NCBI RefSeq assembly: GCF_033441515.1
Contig: NZ_JAWQJT010000003.1
Coordinates: 744,001 to 808,000, forward strand
Reading direction: 5' to 3'
Length of the DNA: 64,000 nucleotides
Source of the DNA: Amycolatopsis solani
GTDB lineage: Bacteria; Actinomycetota; Actinomycetes; Mycobacteriales; Pseudonocardiaceae
Position numbers and translations under genes: made by a program
Notes under the pieces: model-generated
Told to the model about the DNA's origin: nothing
Database searches by the model: none
What the model saw: the letters and a program-made list of their open reading frames with translations, nothing else
In this document: positions 36,916-50,067 of the stretch, piece by piece
Numbering within the stretch: position 1 is the first letter of the stretch
How the letters are laid out: each line of letters opens with the position of its first letter

Positions 36916-38136
36916 TCAACGCTTCATGAAGCTCACAACAGCGTCCCACACCATGGACGCCAGTTCGGCTTTCTGCACAAGAGGTAGGGGTTTTTCAGTG
37001 GAATCGGCCCCTAGGAGCCAGCCCGAGTTGTCCTCGGTGCCGAACGCCTTGCCGTCCCCGACCGCGTTCACGACCAGCAGGTCCGCGCCCTTGCGCTTGA
37101 GCTTCGCGCGGGCGTGGTCGAGGACGCTGCCCTGCTCGTCCCCGGTTTCGGCGGCGAACCCGACGACGACCTGCCCGGCCCGCCGGTTCCGCACCAGTTC
37201 GGCCAGGATGTCCGCGTTGCGGTCGAGGGTGATGACCGGATCCGGCTGGTCGTCGGACTTCTTGATCTTGTGGTCGGCCCGGTTCGCCGGCCGGAAGTCG
37301 GCGACGGCGGCGGCCATCACGACGACGTCCGCGGAGTGGGACGCGGCGTGCACGGCCTGCCGCAGCTCCTCGGCGGTCGAGACGTGCTGGACGGTCGCGC
37401 CCGCCGGGTCCGGCAGCGCGACGGTGTGCGCGGTGACCAGGGTGACGTCGGCGCCGCGCTGGGCGGCGACGCGGGCCAGCGCGTAGCCCTGCTTGCCCGA
37501 CGAGCGGTTGCCCAGGTAGCGGACCGGGTCCAGCGGCTCGCGCGTGCCGCCGGCCGACACGACGACGCGGACGCCTTCGAGGTCGCGCGGGAGGGCGTCG
37601 GGGCGGGCCAGCAGCAGCCGCGCCAGGTCGACGATCTCGGCCGGGTTCGCCAGGCGGCCCTTGCCGGTGTCGACGCCGGTCAACCGGCCCGAGTCGGGCT
37701 CGGTGACGATCGCGCCGCGCGAGCGCAGCAGCGCGACGTTGTCGCGGGTCGCGGGGTGCTCCCACATCTCCGTGTGCATCGCCGGGAAGAAGGCGACCGG
37801 GCACCGGGCGGTGAGCAGGGTGTTCGTCAGCAGGTCGTCCGCGAGGCCGTGCGCGGCCTTGGCCAGGAGGTTCGCCGTGGCCGGGACCACCAGGACGAGG
37901 TCGGCTTCCTTGCCGACGCGGACGTGCTGCACCTCGGGCACCTCGGTGAACACGCCGGTGTGCACCGGGTGCCCCGAGAGCGCTTCGAAGGTCGCCGCGC
38001 CGACGAAGTTCAGCGCGGCTTCGGTGGGGACCACGCGGACGTCGTGACCGGATTCGGTCAGCCCGCGCAGCACCTCACACGCCTTGTAGGCGGCGATGCC
38101 GCCGCCCACGCCCAGGACGACGCGGGGTTTACTCAC
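36916..38136 (-). CDS. coaBC: Bifunctional phosphopantothenoylcysteine decarboxylase/synthetase
   Basis: 406-residue fusion for coenzyme A synthesis. The CoaC half (about 1-190) shows [31 protein letters not shown] (catalytic His), [25 protein letters not shown] and [10 protein letters not shown]. The CoaB half has [40 protein letters not shown] and the Lys-containing KIKKSDD. Starts within the rpoZ stop region (8-base overlap). Order rpoZ-coaBC-metK-priA matches Rv1390-Rv1392 and Rv1402. Confidence 0.95.
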   Translation of the reverse strand: MSKPRVVLGVGGGIAAYKACEVLRGLTESGHDVRVVPTEAALNFVGAATFEALSGHPVHTGVFTEVPEVQHVRVGKEADLVLVVPATANLLAKAAHGLADDLLTNTLLTARCPVAFFPAMHTEMWEHPATRDNVALLRSRGAIVTEPDSGRLTGVDTGKGRLANPAEIVDLARLLLARPDALPRDLEGVRVVVSAGGTREPLDPVRYLGNRSSGKQGYALARVAAQRGADVTLVTAHTVALPDPAGATVQHVSTAEELRQAVHAASHSADVVVMAAAVADFRPANRADHKIKKSDDQPDPVITLDRNADILAELVRNRRAGQVVVGFAAETGDEQGSVLDHARAKLKRKGADLLVVNAVGDGKAFGTEDNSGWLLGADSTEKPLPLVQKAELASMVWDAVVSFMKR

Positions 38137-38398
38137 CCTCGGTGTGCTCGAGCAGGCCGCCGTGGATCTCGCGCAGCGCGATCGAGAGCGGCTTCTCGCG
38201 CGGGCCCGGCTCGACGAGCGGGCCGACGTACTCGAGCAGACCCTCGCCCAGCTGGGCGTAGTAGTCGTTGATCTGGCGGGCGCGCTTGGCCGAGTAGATC
38301 ACCAGCGCGTACTTCGAGCTGACCTTCTCGAGCAGGTCGTCGATCGGAGGGTTGGTGATGCCCTCGAGCTCTTCGGTCAAGGCAATCTGGCTGGTCAC
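38129..38398 (-). CDS. rpoZ: RNA polymerase omega subunit
   Basis: 89-residue subunit that supports beta-prime folding and RNA polymerase assembly. The conserved core reads [33 protein letters not shown], and the tail has the usual [14 protein letters not shown]. The start codon overlaps the gmk stop (GTGA). Co-transcription with gmk is conserved in many phyla. Confidence 0.95.
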   Translation of the reverse strand: MTSQIALTEELEGITNPPIDDLLEKVSSKYALVIYSAKRARQINDYYAQLGEGLLEYVGPLVEPGPREKPLSIALREIHGGLLEHTEGE

Positions 38399-39048
38399 GC
38401 GTGGTGCTCCGATTCGTCGGAAGACTGATCAGTAATCAAGTTTAGCAAGTGCTCGGCGGCCTCCCGCACGTCGGCGTTGACGACGCGGTGGTCGAACTCC
38501 CCCGCCGCCGCCAGCTCGCGCTCCGCTTCGGCCAGCCGGGCCTGCACGGCGGCCTCGTTCTCGGTGCCGCGCCCGGTGAGCCTGCCGACCAGTTCCTCCC
38601 ACGACGGCGGCATCAGCATCACCAGCCGGGCCTCCGGCATCGCCGCGCGGACCTGCCGGGCACCCTGCAGCTCGATCTCCAGGATGGCCGGGCGGCCCTC
38701 GGCGAGGGCCTTCTCGACCGGCTCGCGGGGGGTGCCGTAGCAGTTGCCGGTGAACTCGGCCCACTCCAGGAGCCTGCCGTCGGCGACCATCGCGTCGAAC
38801 TCGGCGCGGTCGACGAAGTGGTAGTGCGCGCCCTCGACTTCGCCGGGGCGGGGCTTGCGCGTGGTGACCGAGACGCTGAAGTAGATGTCGGGCTCCAGCT
38901 TCCGCAGCTCGCCCACCACGCTCGACTTCCCGACCCCCGAAGGCCCCGATACGACGGTGAGCCGGTGCCGGGGGATGTCCCCCGTCACCGGCTCACTGCC
39001 GCGGTCGGCGCCCCGGTTCACCGGGTAGTCACGACCGGCGCCGTTCAC
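38395..39048 (-). CDS. gmk: Guanylate kinase
   Basis: GMP kinase, up to 217 residues. P-loop [14 protein letters not shown]-binding [20 protein letters not shown] and [17 protein letters not shown], and the lid [22 protein letters not shown] are all normal. The N-terminal 25 residues before [13 protein letters not shown] are poorly conserved. The GTG at 39048 is favoured by its GTGA overlap with mihF; later GTGs ([16 protein letters not shown]) are possible. Confidence 0.95.
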   Translation of the reverse strand: MNGAGRDYPVNRGADRGSEPVTGDIPRHRLTVVSGPSGVGKSSVVGELRKLEPDIYFSVSVTTRKPRPGEVEGAHYHFVDRAEFDAMVADGRLLEWAEFTGNCYGTPREPVEKALAEGRPAILEIELQGARQVRAAMPEARLVMLMPPSWEELVGRLTGRGTENEAAVQARLAEAERELAAAGEFDHRVVNADVREAAEHLLNLITDQSSDESEHHA

Positions 39049-39362
39049 TCGCCGCTGAACTCGGCCAGCAGCGCCTTGCGCTGCCGGTCGCCGAGGCCGC
39101 GAAGGCGACGGCTGGGGGCGATCTCCAGTCGTTCCATGGTCTGCTGCGCGCGGACCTTGCCGACGCCCGGAAGGGCCTCGAGCAGAGCCGAAACCTTCAT
39201 CTTGCCGAGGACTTCGTTCTCCTCGGCCTGCTTCAGCACGTCGACCAGAGTGGTACCGCCCCGCTTCAGCCGCTCCTTCAGCTCAGCACGGATCTTGCGA
39301 GCGGCGGCGGCCTTCTCCAGCGCCGCAGCGCGCTGTTCCTCTGTCAGCTGGGGAAGTGCCAC
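39045..39362 (-). CDS. mihF: Actinobacterial integration host factor
   Basis: 105-residue nucleoid protein of the mIHF/sIHF family, unrelated in fold to HU/IHF. It binds and compacts DNA and affects gene expression and antibiotic production in Streptomyces. The family pattern is complete: [38 protein letters not shown] and the helix-two-turn-helix [20 protein letters not shown], then [18 protein letters not shown] start preceded by GGAGGAAAAC. It heads the mihF-gmk-rpoZ-coaBC run; homologous to Rv1388. Confidence 0.95.
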   Translation of the reverse strand: MALPQLTEEQRAAALEKAAAARKIRAELKERLKRGGTTLVDVLKQAEENEVLGKMKVSALLEALPGVGKVRAQQTMERLEIAPSRRLRGLGDRQRKALLAEFSGE

Positions 39363-39388
39363 GTTTTCCTCCGGTAGTTCTCAAATCT

Positions 39389-39415
39389 GGGTGGGTGACG
39401 CGACGGTACCCACCC
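39389..39415. terminator. GGGTGGGT/ACCCACCC hairpin between pyrF and mihF
   Basis: Arms GGGTGGGT (39389-39396) and ACCCACCC (39408-39415), an exact 8-bp stem with an 11-base loop, lie between the end of the pyr operon and the mihF start. It may terminate the pyr transcript or shape the mihF leader. Confidence 0.5.
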
Positions 39416-39469
39416 GTGAGCACCGGCCACAATGCGGGGGTGCCTGGTGGGACCCGGTTCCGGCCCCTG

Positions 39470-40314
39470 CTATTGGCCGTTTTCCTGCGGGTCGGCCAGC
39501 ACTTCGGCGACGCGTTCGACCGCTTGGCGCAAAGCCTGTTGCTCCGGACCGTGCTTCAGGATGTCGCGGGACGACGCGGGCAGCACACCCGGCAGCGAAG
39601 GCCCGAAAAGGGCCTTCAAATCGGCCGCAGTGGCTCCCTGGGCCCCGAAACCGGGCGCCAGCACCGGACCGTTCAGCCGCGAGAGATCGAGTTCTCCCGG
39701 CGAAATGGTGGCTCCGACCACCACGCCCACATCGCCGAGCGGTTCCGCCCCGTCGTTGAGCGCCGCCGCCGAGTCGACGATCGCCTGCGCCACCGTGCGC
39801 CCGTCGGGCAGCTTCGCGTTCTGCACCGCGGCCGCTTCGGGGTTCGAAGTCCGGGCAAGCACGAAGATGCCGCGCCCCGCCGAGACCGCCGTGGCGGCGC
39901 ACTGCTCCAGCGAGCCGAACCCCAGGTACGGCGAGACGGTGATGGCGTCGGCCGCGATCGCGGCGCCGTCGGCCACGTACGCGGCCGTGTACGCCGCCAT
40001 CGTGGAGCCGATGTCGCCGCGCTTGACGTCCAGCAGCACCAGCGCGCCGGCGTCCCGCGCGGTCTCCACCACCCGTTCCAGCACGCGGACACCGGCGGCC
40101 CCGAAACTTTCGAAGAACGCCGACTGCGGCTTCACGATCGCCGCGCGGGCCGCCAGGACCTCCGTGGCGGACAGCGCGAACCGTTCCAGGCCCGACGCGT
40201 CCACCGGGAGCCCCCAGGCCTCGATCAGGCCCGGGTGCGGGTCGATCCCGGCGCACAGCGGGCCGCGGGCCGCGACGGCCTTGGCCAGCCGCGCCCCGAA
40301 CCGCTCCCCCGCCG

Positions 40315-40318
<4 letters not shown>
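39470..40318 (-). CDS. pyrF: Orotidine 5'-phosphate decarboxylase
   Basis: 282-residue TIM-barrel enzyme making UMP, last step of de novo pyrimidine synthesis. It is the longer PyrF subfamily: [28 protein letters not shown], the catalytic [40 protein letters not shown] and [10 protein letters not shown]. The GTG start overlaps the carB stop (GTGA). Last gene of the pyr operon. Confidence 0.95.
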
Positions 40319-43628
<3,310 letters not shown>

Positions 43629-43629
<1 letters not shown>

Positions 43630-44240
43630 CAGTTTCCTTCTTTCACCAGGCGCCGCAGACCGTCGCGGAAGACCTGGAAGCTTGTGGAACGGTTGTTCTC
43701 GATGTCCATGTGGGGCGCGATCTCGCGCGCTGCGAGTACCTTCGCGAGGCCCTTCCGGTGGTAGCCGTGCTTCTGCAGCACGTGCTCCAGGCCCTCCCAG
43801 GCACCGCCGGGAACGTTCTCCGGGTCGCGGAACTTCGTCTGGCTTCCCAAGCTCGGAGGCACCTTGGGGTAGGCCGCGTGCAGCGCGGGCACGTCGCCGA
43901 GGAACCAGGCCTCGAGCTCTTCGATCACGATGCGGAACAGCGTCGCGTCACCGGACAGTCCTGCTTCGCGCGCGATCTCGACCAGGCGGCTTTTGAGTTC
44001 GGCGCAGTCGTCGTCATCGCGGTCGAGCAAGACGACGATCCGCAAGCCCGCTTCGGCCCAGTAGTACGTGTAGTCCCGGAGCCGGACGGGCAGCTTGCGC
44101 AGCAGATCGGTCTTGCCGTTGAAGGGGACGATCCGGAAGCCCACGCCCGGAACGATCTTCGGGAGAAGCGTCTTCAACGCCTCTTCCGCGGAGGGTTCCT
44201 CGACGAGCACTTCGAGACGGCAGGGGGCGAGAACGGTCAC
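43629..44240 (-). CDS. DUF4276 family TOPRIM-like protein
   Basis: 203 residues. It matches DUF4276, a TOPRIM-like family usually paired with an overcoming-lysogenization-defect-type ATPase. Visible TOPRIM features are the N-terminal strand and Glu ([14 protein letters not shown], Glu14/15 and Glu19/20) and the acidic DRDDDD after VVLLD (about 73-78). Then come the typical [22 protein letters not shown] and [15 protein letters not shown] (MD...NRS) segments. The family is thought to act as nuclease or effector in phage defence pairs. GTGA overlap with the ATPase upstream and TGATG overlap with carB downstream. Confidence 0.85.
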
Positions 44241-45397
44241 GAGCGCTCCTCGAGCGGGTCACCGAACCGGAAGTACCCCTCGGTCCAGAGGTCGCCGAGG
44301 GCGCCTCCGGACTCGACCATGCGGACGACCGGTGCTTCGTCGGAGGCCCGTTTGGTCTCGGCGTAGCCGTCGTCGCCCCGGGCGAACGTCCAGACCTCGT
44401 CCGGTCGCAGGGCATCGACGAAGCGGGGCGCGTGGGTCGCGACGATCACCTGGTCGGCTCGTGCGCCGCGGGCGTCCTCGGCGAGTGAGTAGTGGAGCCG
44501 CGGGTGGACCTGGTTCTCGGGTTCTTCGAGAAGAAGGACCGAAGTGTCCGTGCGCAACGCCACCAGGTAGCCGAGCAGCAGCAGCGTGCCGTCGGAGATG
44601 TTCTCCGGGGCGATGAGGTCTTCCTTGCCCTGTTCGCGCAGGCGGACGATCCAGGCGCCGTTGCCCTGCTGGAAGGGCTCGATGTCGTCGAAGCCCGGGA
44701 CATACCGCCGCAGCGAGGCCCGGATGTTTTCCCACTCGCCGGGGCGCTCGTCTCGGAGGCGCCGGACGATGGCGCCCACATTCCGGCCGTCCGGCTTGAG
44801 CCGGGACGCCCTCTCGTCCTTCGCGCCGTTGCGCATCGCATCGAGATCGAGGTCCGACAGGCCGATCTCGGCGATGAAGCGGTGGAACTCACCGACTTGA
44901 GCCGTGTTGGCGAGCTGGCTGACCACACTCACGCCGAGCAGATCCGGCGTGGCCAGCGAAAGAAGGCTTCCGACGGCGCCGATCCCGGTGACCGCTCCGA
45001 CCCCACGCCGGAGGTCCAGGGTCTCGGAAGGCGCCTCGGCACCCTCCGGCTGCCAGGTCAGCTTCTCCTCGGCCACCACCAGCTCGTCGTTGTCGTGCTC
45101 GATGACGAGCCGGTACGCACCCACCGCGTTCACGATGCGGAACGTCAGCTCGATCTCGACCGGCCCGGCCGCGCCGTGGGTGACGATGTCGGCGGCACCC
45201 CCACGCCGGTCCCACGCCGAGCGCAGCCCGACCCGGAAGGACTCGGCGAGGAAATCCAGCGCGTCGAACACCGTGGACTTGCCACTCCCGTTCGGCCCCA
45301 GCAACGCCGTCACCGGCGTCAGACCGTCCAGCTCGACGTCCCGGAGCACCCGGAAGTTCCGGATCCGGATCCGCTCGATCCCGGTCGAGAGGGTCAC
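44237..45397 (-). CDS. AAA family (OLD/ABC-type) ATPase, defence-like
   Basis: 386 residues of the AAA_15/AAA_21 type. Walker A GPNGSGKST at 34-42, preceded by the strand and loop IRNFRVLRDVELDGLTPVTALL. The ABC signature-like NISDGTLLLLGYLVAL, Walker B VLLLEEPENQVHPRL and H-loop ATHAPRFVDAL are all intact. A helical insertion (about 110-250) replaces a long coiled coil. Such ATPases with a TOPRIM or DUF4276 partner form anti-phage systems (OLD, PARIS-like). Placed exactly between carA and carB with GTGA overlaps on both sides, it must be co-expressed with pyrimidine genes. Confidence 0.87.
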   Translation of the reverse strand: MTLSTGIERIRIRNFRVLRDVELDGLTPVTALLGPNGSGKSTVFDALDFLAESFRVGLRSAWDRRGGAADIVTHGAAGPVEIELTFRIVNAVGAYRLVIEHDNDELVVAEEKLTWQPEGAEAPSETLDLRRGVGAVTGIGAVGSLLSLATPDLLGVSVVSQLANTAQVGEFHRFIAEIGLSDLDLDAMRNGAKDERASRLKPDGRNVGAIVRRLRDERPGEWENIRASLRRYVPGFDDIEPFQQGNGAWIVRLREQGKEDLIAPENISDGTLLLLGYLVALRTDTSVLLLEEPENQVHPRLHYSLAEDARGARADQVIVATHAPRFVDALRPDEVWTFARGDDGYAETKRASDEAPVVRMVESGGALGDLWTEGYFRFGDPLEERS

Positions 45398-46515
45398 GAC
45401 CGCTTCTCCATGAGCGAAACGAAATCGTCGAACAGGGGCGCCGCGTCGTGGGGGCCGGCCGCGGCTTCGGGGTGGTACTGGACCGAGAACGCCGGGACGT
45501 CGAACGCCCGCAGGCCCTCGACCGCGCCGTCGTTCGCGCAGTAATGGCTGACCTGGGCCGCGCCGAACGGGGACTCGAAGCGCTGCCCGGGCTCGCCTTC
45601 GAGGGCGAAGCCGTGGTTCTGGGCCGTGATCGCCACCGACTTCGTGGCGACGTCGATCACCGGGATGTTGATGCCGCGGTGGCCGTAGCGCATCTTGTAC
45701 GTGTCCAGGCCGAGCGCGCGGCCGAGGACCTGGTTGCCGAAGCAGATGCCGAACAGCGGGATCTCGCGGCCGAGGACCTGCTTGGTCAGCTCGGTCGCGT
45801 GGGTCGTCGTGGCCGGGTCGCCCGGGCCGTTCGACAGGAACACCCCGTCCGGCTCGACCGCCAGGACCTCTTCCAACGTCGACGTGGACGGCAGCACGTG
45901 CACCTCGATGCCGCGCTTGATCATCTGGCGGGGGGTGTTGGACTTGATGCCCAGGTCCAGCGCCACCACCCGGAAGCGCGTCTGCCCGGACGGCGAGACC
46001 ACGTACGGCTTGGGCGTCGTGACCTGGCCGGCCAGGTCCGCACCTTCCATCTTCGGACTGGCCAGCACCTCGGCCACCATCTCGTCGACCGTGCCCAGCG
46101 CGTCACCGGAGAAGACCCCGGCGCGCATCGCGCCGAGCTCGCGCAGGTGGCGGGTCAGCGAGCGGGTGTCGACCTCGGCGATGCCGACGATGCCCTGGTT
46201 CACCAGCTCCTCGTCCAGCGTCCGGCGAGAGCGCCAGTTGGACGGCGTGCGCGCGGGGTCGCGCACCACGTAGCCGTTGACCCAGATCTTCGAGGACTCG
46301 TCGTCCTCGTCGTTCCAGCCGGTGTTGCCGATCTGCGGCGCGGTCTGCACCACGATCTGCCCGTGGTAGGACGGGTCGGTCAGCGTCTCCTGGTAGCCGG
46401 TCATGCCGGTGCAGAACACCGCCTCGCCGAGGGTCCGCCCCCGCGCGCCGTACGCAGCGCCGCGGAACACCCGGCCGTCTTCGAGCACCAGTGCGGCCTG
46501 AGCGCGCGCGTTCAC
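45394..46515 (-). CDS. carA: Carbamoyl-phosphate synthase small subunit
   Basis: 373-residue glutaminase subunit that feeds ammonia to CarB. N-domain: ALVLEDGRVFRGAAYGARG, FCTGMTGYQETLTDPSY. The class I glutamine amidotransferase domain has FLSNGPGDPATTTHA, LFGICFGNQVLGRALG with the nucleophilic Cys, NHGFAL and VQYHPEAAAGPHD with the His-Glu dyad. GTG start overlapping the upstream membrane-protein gene (GTGA). Downstream, the ATPase gene separates it from carB, an unusual split of this pair. Confidence 0.95.
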   Translation of the reverse strand: MNARAQAALVLEDGRVFRGAAYGARGRTLGEAVFCTGMTGYQETLTDPSYHGQIVVQTAPQIGNTGWNDEDDESSKIWVNGYVVRDPARTPSNWRSRRTLDEELVNQGIVGIAEVDTRSLTRHLRELGAMRAGVFSGDALGTVDEMVAEVLASPKMEGADLAGQVTTPKPYVVSPSGQTRFRVVALDLGIKSNTPRQMIKRGIEVHVLPSTSTLEEVLAVEPDGVFLSNGPGDPATTTHATELTKQVLGREIPLFGICFGNQVLGRALGLDTYKMRYGHRGINIPVIDVATKSVAITAQNHGFALEGEPGQRFESPFGAAQVSHYCANDGAVEGLRAFDVPAFSVQYHPEAAAGPHDAAPLFDDFVSLMEKRS

Positions 46516-47006
46516 TGGGCACCTCCCTTGATCTTGAGCTGTTCGATCCACTGTGGATAGTCGTCGAGTTCGTCGCCGCGGAAGCCGGTGTCGACCTCGG
46601 TTTCGCCGGCCCGCCAGGTGACGACGAGCAGGGCGTCGGTGCCCATCACCTTCCCGGCGATCCTGCTGTCGCGCCGGACGCCGGTGATCGCGTCGCGCGG
46701 GATCCAGAAGTCCGGAGCGCCGCCTCGCTCGACGGCGACGCCGCCGTCGTGGAGCCGCCAGGAAGCAGAGGTCCGCAGCCCCGCGCCGCGGGTGACGACC
46801 CGGTTCTGCCACTCCCCCGCGAACGTCGTGGCGACGTAGACGCCGGTGGACTCCAGCAGGACGGCACCCGGCTCCGACGGGATGGCCGGGAACGGCGGCA
46901 CCTGCACGCTCTGCGAGCGCGCCTTGCGCCGCCAGCCCACGTACATGCCCCAGAGGCAGAGCAGGAAGAAGGCGACGATCGCCAGCACCAGCCAGAAGCG
47001 CTCCAT
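46512..47006 (-). CDS. Single-pass membrane protein in pyr operon (Rv1382-type)
   Basis: 164 residues. One N-terminal transmembrane helix (about 4-24, FWLVLAIVAFFLLCLWGMYVG), a basic stop-transfer (WRRKAR), then a beta-rich soluble domain resembling a PH-like fold (VYVATTFAGEWQNRVV, WRLHDGGVAVERGG, FWIPRDAITGVRRDSRIAGKV). A gene of this kind lies between pyrC and carA in mycobacteria (Rv1382). Function unknown; it starts in the pyrC stop (TGATG) and its stop overlaps carA. Confidence 0.82.
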   Translation of the reverse strand: MERFWLVLAIVAFFLLCLWGMYVGWRRKARSQSVQVPPFPAIPSEPGAVLLESTGVYVATTFAGEWQNRVVTRGAGLRTSASWRLHDGGVAVERGGAPDFWIPRDAITGVRRDSRIAGKVMGTDALLVVTWRAGETEVDTGFRGDELDDYPQWIEQLKIKGGAQ

Positions 47007-48292
47007 CAGCAGACCTTCCCGTCCCGCGCGGTGAGCCGCCCGCGCAGCAGGGTCGCGGTCACCACACCGGGGAGCCGCATTCCCTCGTACGGGGTGTTGG
47101 CGGCGATGCTGGCCAGCTCCGCGCCCCGGACCGTCCACTCGGCGTCCGGGTCGACCAGCGTCAGGTTCGCCGGCTCGCCGGCCGCGATCGGCCGGCCGTG
47201 GTCGGCCAGGTTGCCGATCTCCGCGGGCCGCTCGCTCATCACGCGGGCGACGCCGCGCCAGTCGAGCAGCCCGGTCCGGACCATGGTCTCGGCCACGATG
47301 GACAGCGCCGTCTGCAGCCCGAGCATGCCCGGCCGGGCCGCGGTCCACTCGGTGTCCTTGTCCTGCACGGCGTGCGGCGCGTGGTCGGTGGCGACGCAGT
47401 CGATGGTCCCGTCGGCCAGCGCGGCCCGCAGCCGCGCGGTGTCTGATTTGGTGCGCAGCGGCGGGTTCACCTTGTTGACCGGGTCGTAGGTGGCCAGGCG
47501 CTCGTCGGTGAGCAGCAGGTGGTGCGGCGTGACCTCGGCCGACACCTTCGTCCCGCGGTCCTTGGCCCAGCGCAGGACGTCCGCGGTGCCCGAAGTGGAC
47601 ACGTGGCAGACGTGCAGCCGCGCGTTCGCGTGCAGTGCCAGGAGGCAGTCGCGCGCCACGATGGACTCCTCCGCGGCGGCGGGCCAGCCGGTGTAGCCGA
47701 GGCGGGCCGCGCGCTCGCCTTCGTGGGCTTGGGCGCCGACGGTCAGCCGCGGCTCCTCGGCGTGCTGCGCGATGACGACGTCGAGCGCGGTCGAGTACTC
47801 CAGCGCGCGGCGCATCAGCAGCGGGTCGGCGACGCAGAGGCCGTCGTCCGAGAAGACCTTGACCCGGGCCTGGGAGTTCGCCATCGTGCCCAGCTCGGCG
47901 AGCTTCTCGCCCTTGAGCCCGACGGTGACCGCGCCGACCGGGTGGACGTCGACCAGGCCGACCTCCTGCCCGCGCCGCCACACGTGCTCGACGATCACGG
48001 CGTTGTCGGCGACCGGGTCGGTGTTGGCCATGGCGAACACGGCGGTGTAGCCCCCGAGCGCCGCCGCGGCCGAGCCGGTGTCGATCGTTTCGGTGTCTTC
48101 GCGGCCGGGTTCACGCAGGTGAGTGTGCAGGTCGACGAAGCCGGGCAGCAGCACCTGCCCCGCGGCTTCGATGATCGAAGCGTCTTCCGGGACCTGGACG
48201 GCACCGATCGCGGTGATCACGCCGTCCTCGATCAGGACGTCGACCGGGTCGCCCTCGCCGTAGGGCCGGGCCCCCTTGATCACGGTGGTCAC
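47006..48292 (-). CDS. pyrC: Dihydroorotase
   Basis: 428-residue amidohydrolase closing carbamoyl-aspartate to dihydroorotate. Metal site: [21 protein letters not shown] (the HxH), DDGLCVADP for the carboxylated-residue region of this class, AQHAE and CHVSTSG for other His ligands, and ATDHAPHA with the catalytic Asp. It is a class I (PyrC/allantoinase-like) enzyme. GTG start in a GTGA with pyrB, so the pyrB-pyrC pair is coupled as in complexes where the two enzymes associate. Confidence 0.95.
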   Translation of the reverse strand: MTTVIKGARPYGEGDPVDVLIEDGVITAIGAVQVPEDASIIEAAGQVLLPGFVDLHTHLREPGREDTETIDTGSAAAALGGYTAVFAMANTDPVADNAVIVEHVWRRGQEVGLVDVHPVGAVTVGLKGEKLAELGTMANSQARVKVFSDDGLCVADPLLMRRALEYSTALDVVIAQHAEEPRLTVGAQAHEGERAARLGYTGWPAAAEESIVARDCLLALHANARLHVCHVSTSGTADVLRWAKDRGTKVSAEVTPHHLLLTDERLATYDPVNKVNPPLRTKSDTARLRAALADGTIDCVATDHAPHAVQDKDTEWTAARPGMLGLQTALSIVAETMVRTGLLDWRGVARVMSERPAEIGNLADHGRPIAAGEPANLTLVDPDAEWTVRGAELASIAANTPYEGMRLPGVVTATLLRGRLTARDGKVC

Positions 48293-49221
48293 GCGGCGGC
48301 TCCTTCACTGGCCAAGAGGTGGTAGAGGACCGCCATGCGGACGTGGACGCCGTTGCGGACCTGTTCGGTGATGGCCGAGGCCGGGGAGTCGGCGACCGCC
48401 GAAGCGATCTCCATCCCGCGCAGCATCGGGCCGGGGTGCAGCACGACCGCGTGGTCCGGCAGCAGCTTCTGCCGCTTTTCCGAGAGGCCGTAGGCGATCG
48501 AGTACTCCCGGGCCGAAGGGAAGAAGCCGCCGTGCATCCGCTCGGCCTGGACCCGCAGCATCATGACCGCGTCGACCGCGGGCAGCTCGGCGTCCAGGTC
48601 GTGCGACACCGTGACGGGCAGGCTCTCGACGCCGTAGGGCAGCAGCGTCGGCGGCGCGACGAGCACCACCTCCGCGCCCAGGGCGGCGAGCAGGTGGATG
48701 TTCGAGCGCGCGACCCGGCTGTGCAGGACGTCGCCGACGATCGCGATCCGCCGGTCCTTGAGCGAGCCGAGCCGCTCCCGCAGCGTGGCCGCGTCGAGCA
48801 GCGCCTGCGTCGGGTGCTCGTGGGTGCCGTCACCGGCGTTGACCACCGAGGTGCCGGGCTCGGCGAGCCACTCCGAAAGCCGCTGGGCGGCACCGCTGGC
48901 GGGGTGCCGGACGATCACGCAGTCGGCGCCCGCGGCGGCCAGCGTCAGCGCCGTGTCGCGCAGCGATTCGCCCTTGTTGACCGAGGAGCTGGACGCGGAG
49001 ACGTTGATCACGTCGGCGCTCATCCACTTCCCGGCGATCTCGAACGAGACCCGCGTGCGCGTCGAGTTTTCGTAGAACAGGGTGATCACCGTGCGGCCGC
49101 GCAGCGTCGGCAGCTTCTTCACCTCGCGGCCGAGCAGCGTGTGCTTCAGCTCGTCGGCGGTGTCCAGCACGGCGGTGGCCAGCGCCGGGTCGAGCCCGTC
49201 GGTGGCGAGCAGGTGTTTCAA
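48289..49221 (-). CDS. pyrB: Aspartate carbamoyltransferase catalytic subunit
   Basis: 310 residues; condenses carbamoyl phosphate and aspartate. Carbamoyl-phosphate site [13 protein letters not shown], the 80s-loop-like [37 protein letters not shown] and the aspartate-side [10 protein letters not shown] are standard. No pyrI regulatory chain is present, as expected in actinobacteria. ATG overlaps the pyrR stop (ATGA). Confidence 0.96.
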   Translation of the reverse strand: MKHLLATDGLDPALATAVLDTADELKHTLLGREVKKLPTLRGRTVITLFYENSTRTRVSFEIAGKWMSADVINVSASSSSVNKGESLRDTALTLAAAGADCVIVRHPASGAAQRLSEWLAEPGTSVVNAGDGTHEHPTQALLDAATLRERLGSLKDRRIAIVGDVLHSRVARSNIHLLAALGAEVVLVAPPTLLPYGVESLPVTVSHDLDAELPAVDAVMMLRVQAERMHGGFFPSAREYSIAYGLSEKRQKLLPDHAVVLHPGPMLRGMEIASAVADSPASAITEQVRNGVHVRMAVLYHLLASEGAAA

Positions 49222-49817
49222 GACTCTTCTCCAGGAACTTCGGTCGCGCGCAGCAGGACGGCGTCGCGGCCGTCGATCTCGGCCAGCAGGACGGACACGC
49301 CCTCGGTGCGGGCGGTCGGCACGTTCTTGCCCACGTAGTCGGCGCGGATCGGCAGCTCACGGTGACCTCGGTCGACCAGCACCGCCAGCTGCACCGCGCG
49401 GGGACGGCCGTGATCACGGAGGGCATCGAGCGCGGCCCGGATCGTGCGGCCGGAGAAGAGGACGTCGTCGACCAGGATCACCACCCGGTCGTCGATGCCG
49501 CCGGCGGGCAGCTGCGTCTGTTCGAGCGCGCGCGGCGGGCGGCGGCGGAGGTCGTCCCGGTAGAGGGTGACGTCGAGGGCGCCGGTCGGCGGGCGGACTC
49601 CGGAGAATTCACCGATCTTGTCGGCGAGGCGGGCCGCGAGGGGGGTGCCGCGACTGGGGATCCCCAGCAACACGGGCGGGGTAGTGCTCTCCGCACCGTT
49701 CGCGGTCTTTTCGATGACCTGATGGGCCATTCGGGCGATCGTGCGCGCGACATCGCCGGCCGTCAGGAGCTCTCGCTCCCCGGCCGAACCAGCCGCGCCA
49801 CGCGGACGTGACGACAC
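49218..49817 (-). CDS. pyrR: Pyrimidine operon regulator / uracil phosphoribosyltransferase PyrR
   Basis: 199 residues; binds pyr mRNA in response to UMP/UTP and has weak uracil phosphoribosyltransferase activity. PRPP-binding motif [19 protein letters not shown] is canonical, with [20 protein letters not shown] at the N-terminus, [16 protein letters not shown], and [21 protein letters not shown] near the end. GTG chosen because AAGGAG lies 6 bases upstream, immediately after a PyrR-type RNA hairpin. First gene of the pyr operon, so it autoregulates the whole unit including the inserted ATPase/DUF4276 pair. Confidence 0.95.
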   Translation of the reverse strand: MSSRPRGAAGSAGERELLTAGDVARTIARMAHQVIEKTANGAESTTPPVLLGIPSRGTPLAARLADKIGEFSGVRPPTGALDVTLYRDDLRRRPPRALEQTQLPAGGIDDRVVILVDDVLFSGRTIRAALDALRDHGRPRAVQLAVLVDRGHRELPIRADYVGKNVPTARTEGVSVLLAEIDGRDAVLLRATEVPGEES

Positions 49818-49830
49818 TTCGGACTCCTTC

Positions 49831-49848
49831 CCCGCCTCACCGGACGGG
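49831..49848 (-). promoter_or_regulatory. PyrR-binding RNA hairpin in pyrR leader
   Basis: On the transcript the sequence reads CCCGUCCGGUGAGGCGGG: a CCCG/CGGG stem presenting UCCGGUGAGGC, which matches the core of the known PyrR-binding consensus (ARUCCNGNGAGGYU) from UCC through GAGGY. It is directly followed by AAGGAG and the start. As described for Mycobacterium smegmatis, PyrR bound here would hide the ribosome site and repress translation. A GTCCTTTAAGGAC palindrome sits just upstream (49848-49860). Confidence 0.8.
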
Positions 49849-49984
49849 TCCTTAAAGGACGTCTGTTCCCCTGCTGGTCGGGGCTTTCGCACCGACAGTA
49901 GCAGGCACTTTGCTCAGTCTTACGGGTGGTGTGGCGTGATTCGCGGCAAGCTTCTGCTTGACCTGGTGACAACAATGCGTAACC

Positions 49985-49999
49985 ATTACTCTGAGTATT
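49985..49999 (+). promoter_or_regulatory. BldD-box-like palindrome upstream of bldD
   Basis: ATTACTCTGAGTATT matches the BldD operator pattern nTnACnC(A/T)GnGTnAn at all but one fixed position. It lies 69 bases before bldD, in the right place for the autorepression known in Streptomyces, and between bldD and the divergent pyrR. Confidence 0.65.
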
Positions 50000-50067
50000 C
50001 GACTCAGCGAGTCCCCTGGACCGGTCACCCCCGACCGGTCGGGGGGTGAAGAACGGAGAACGACCAG

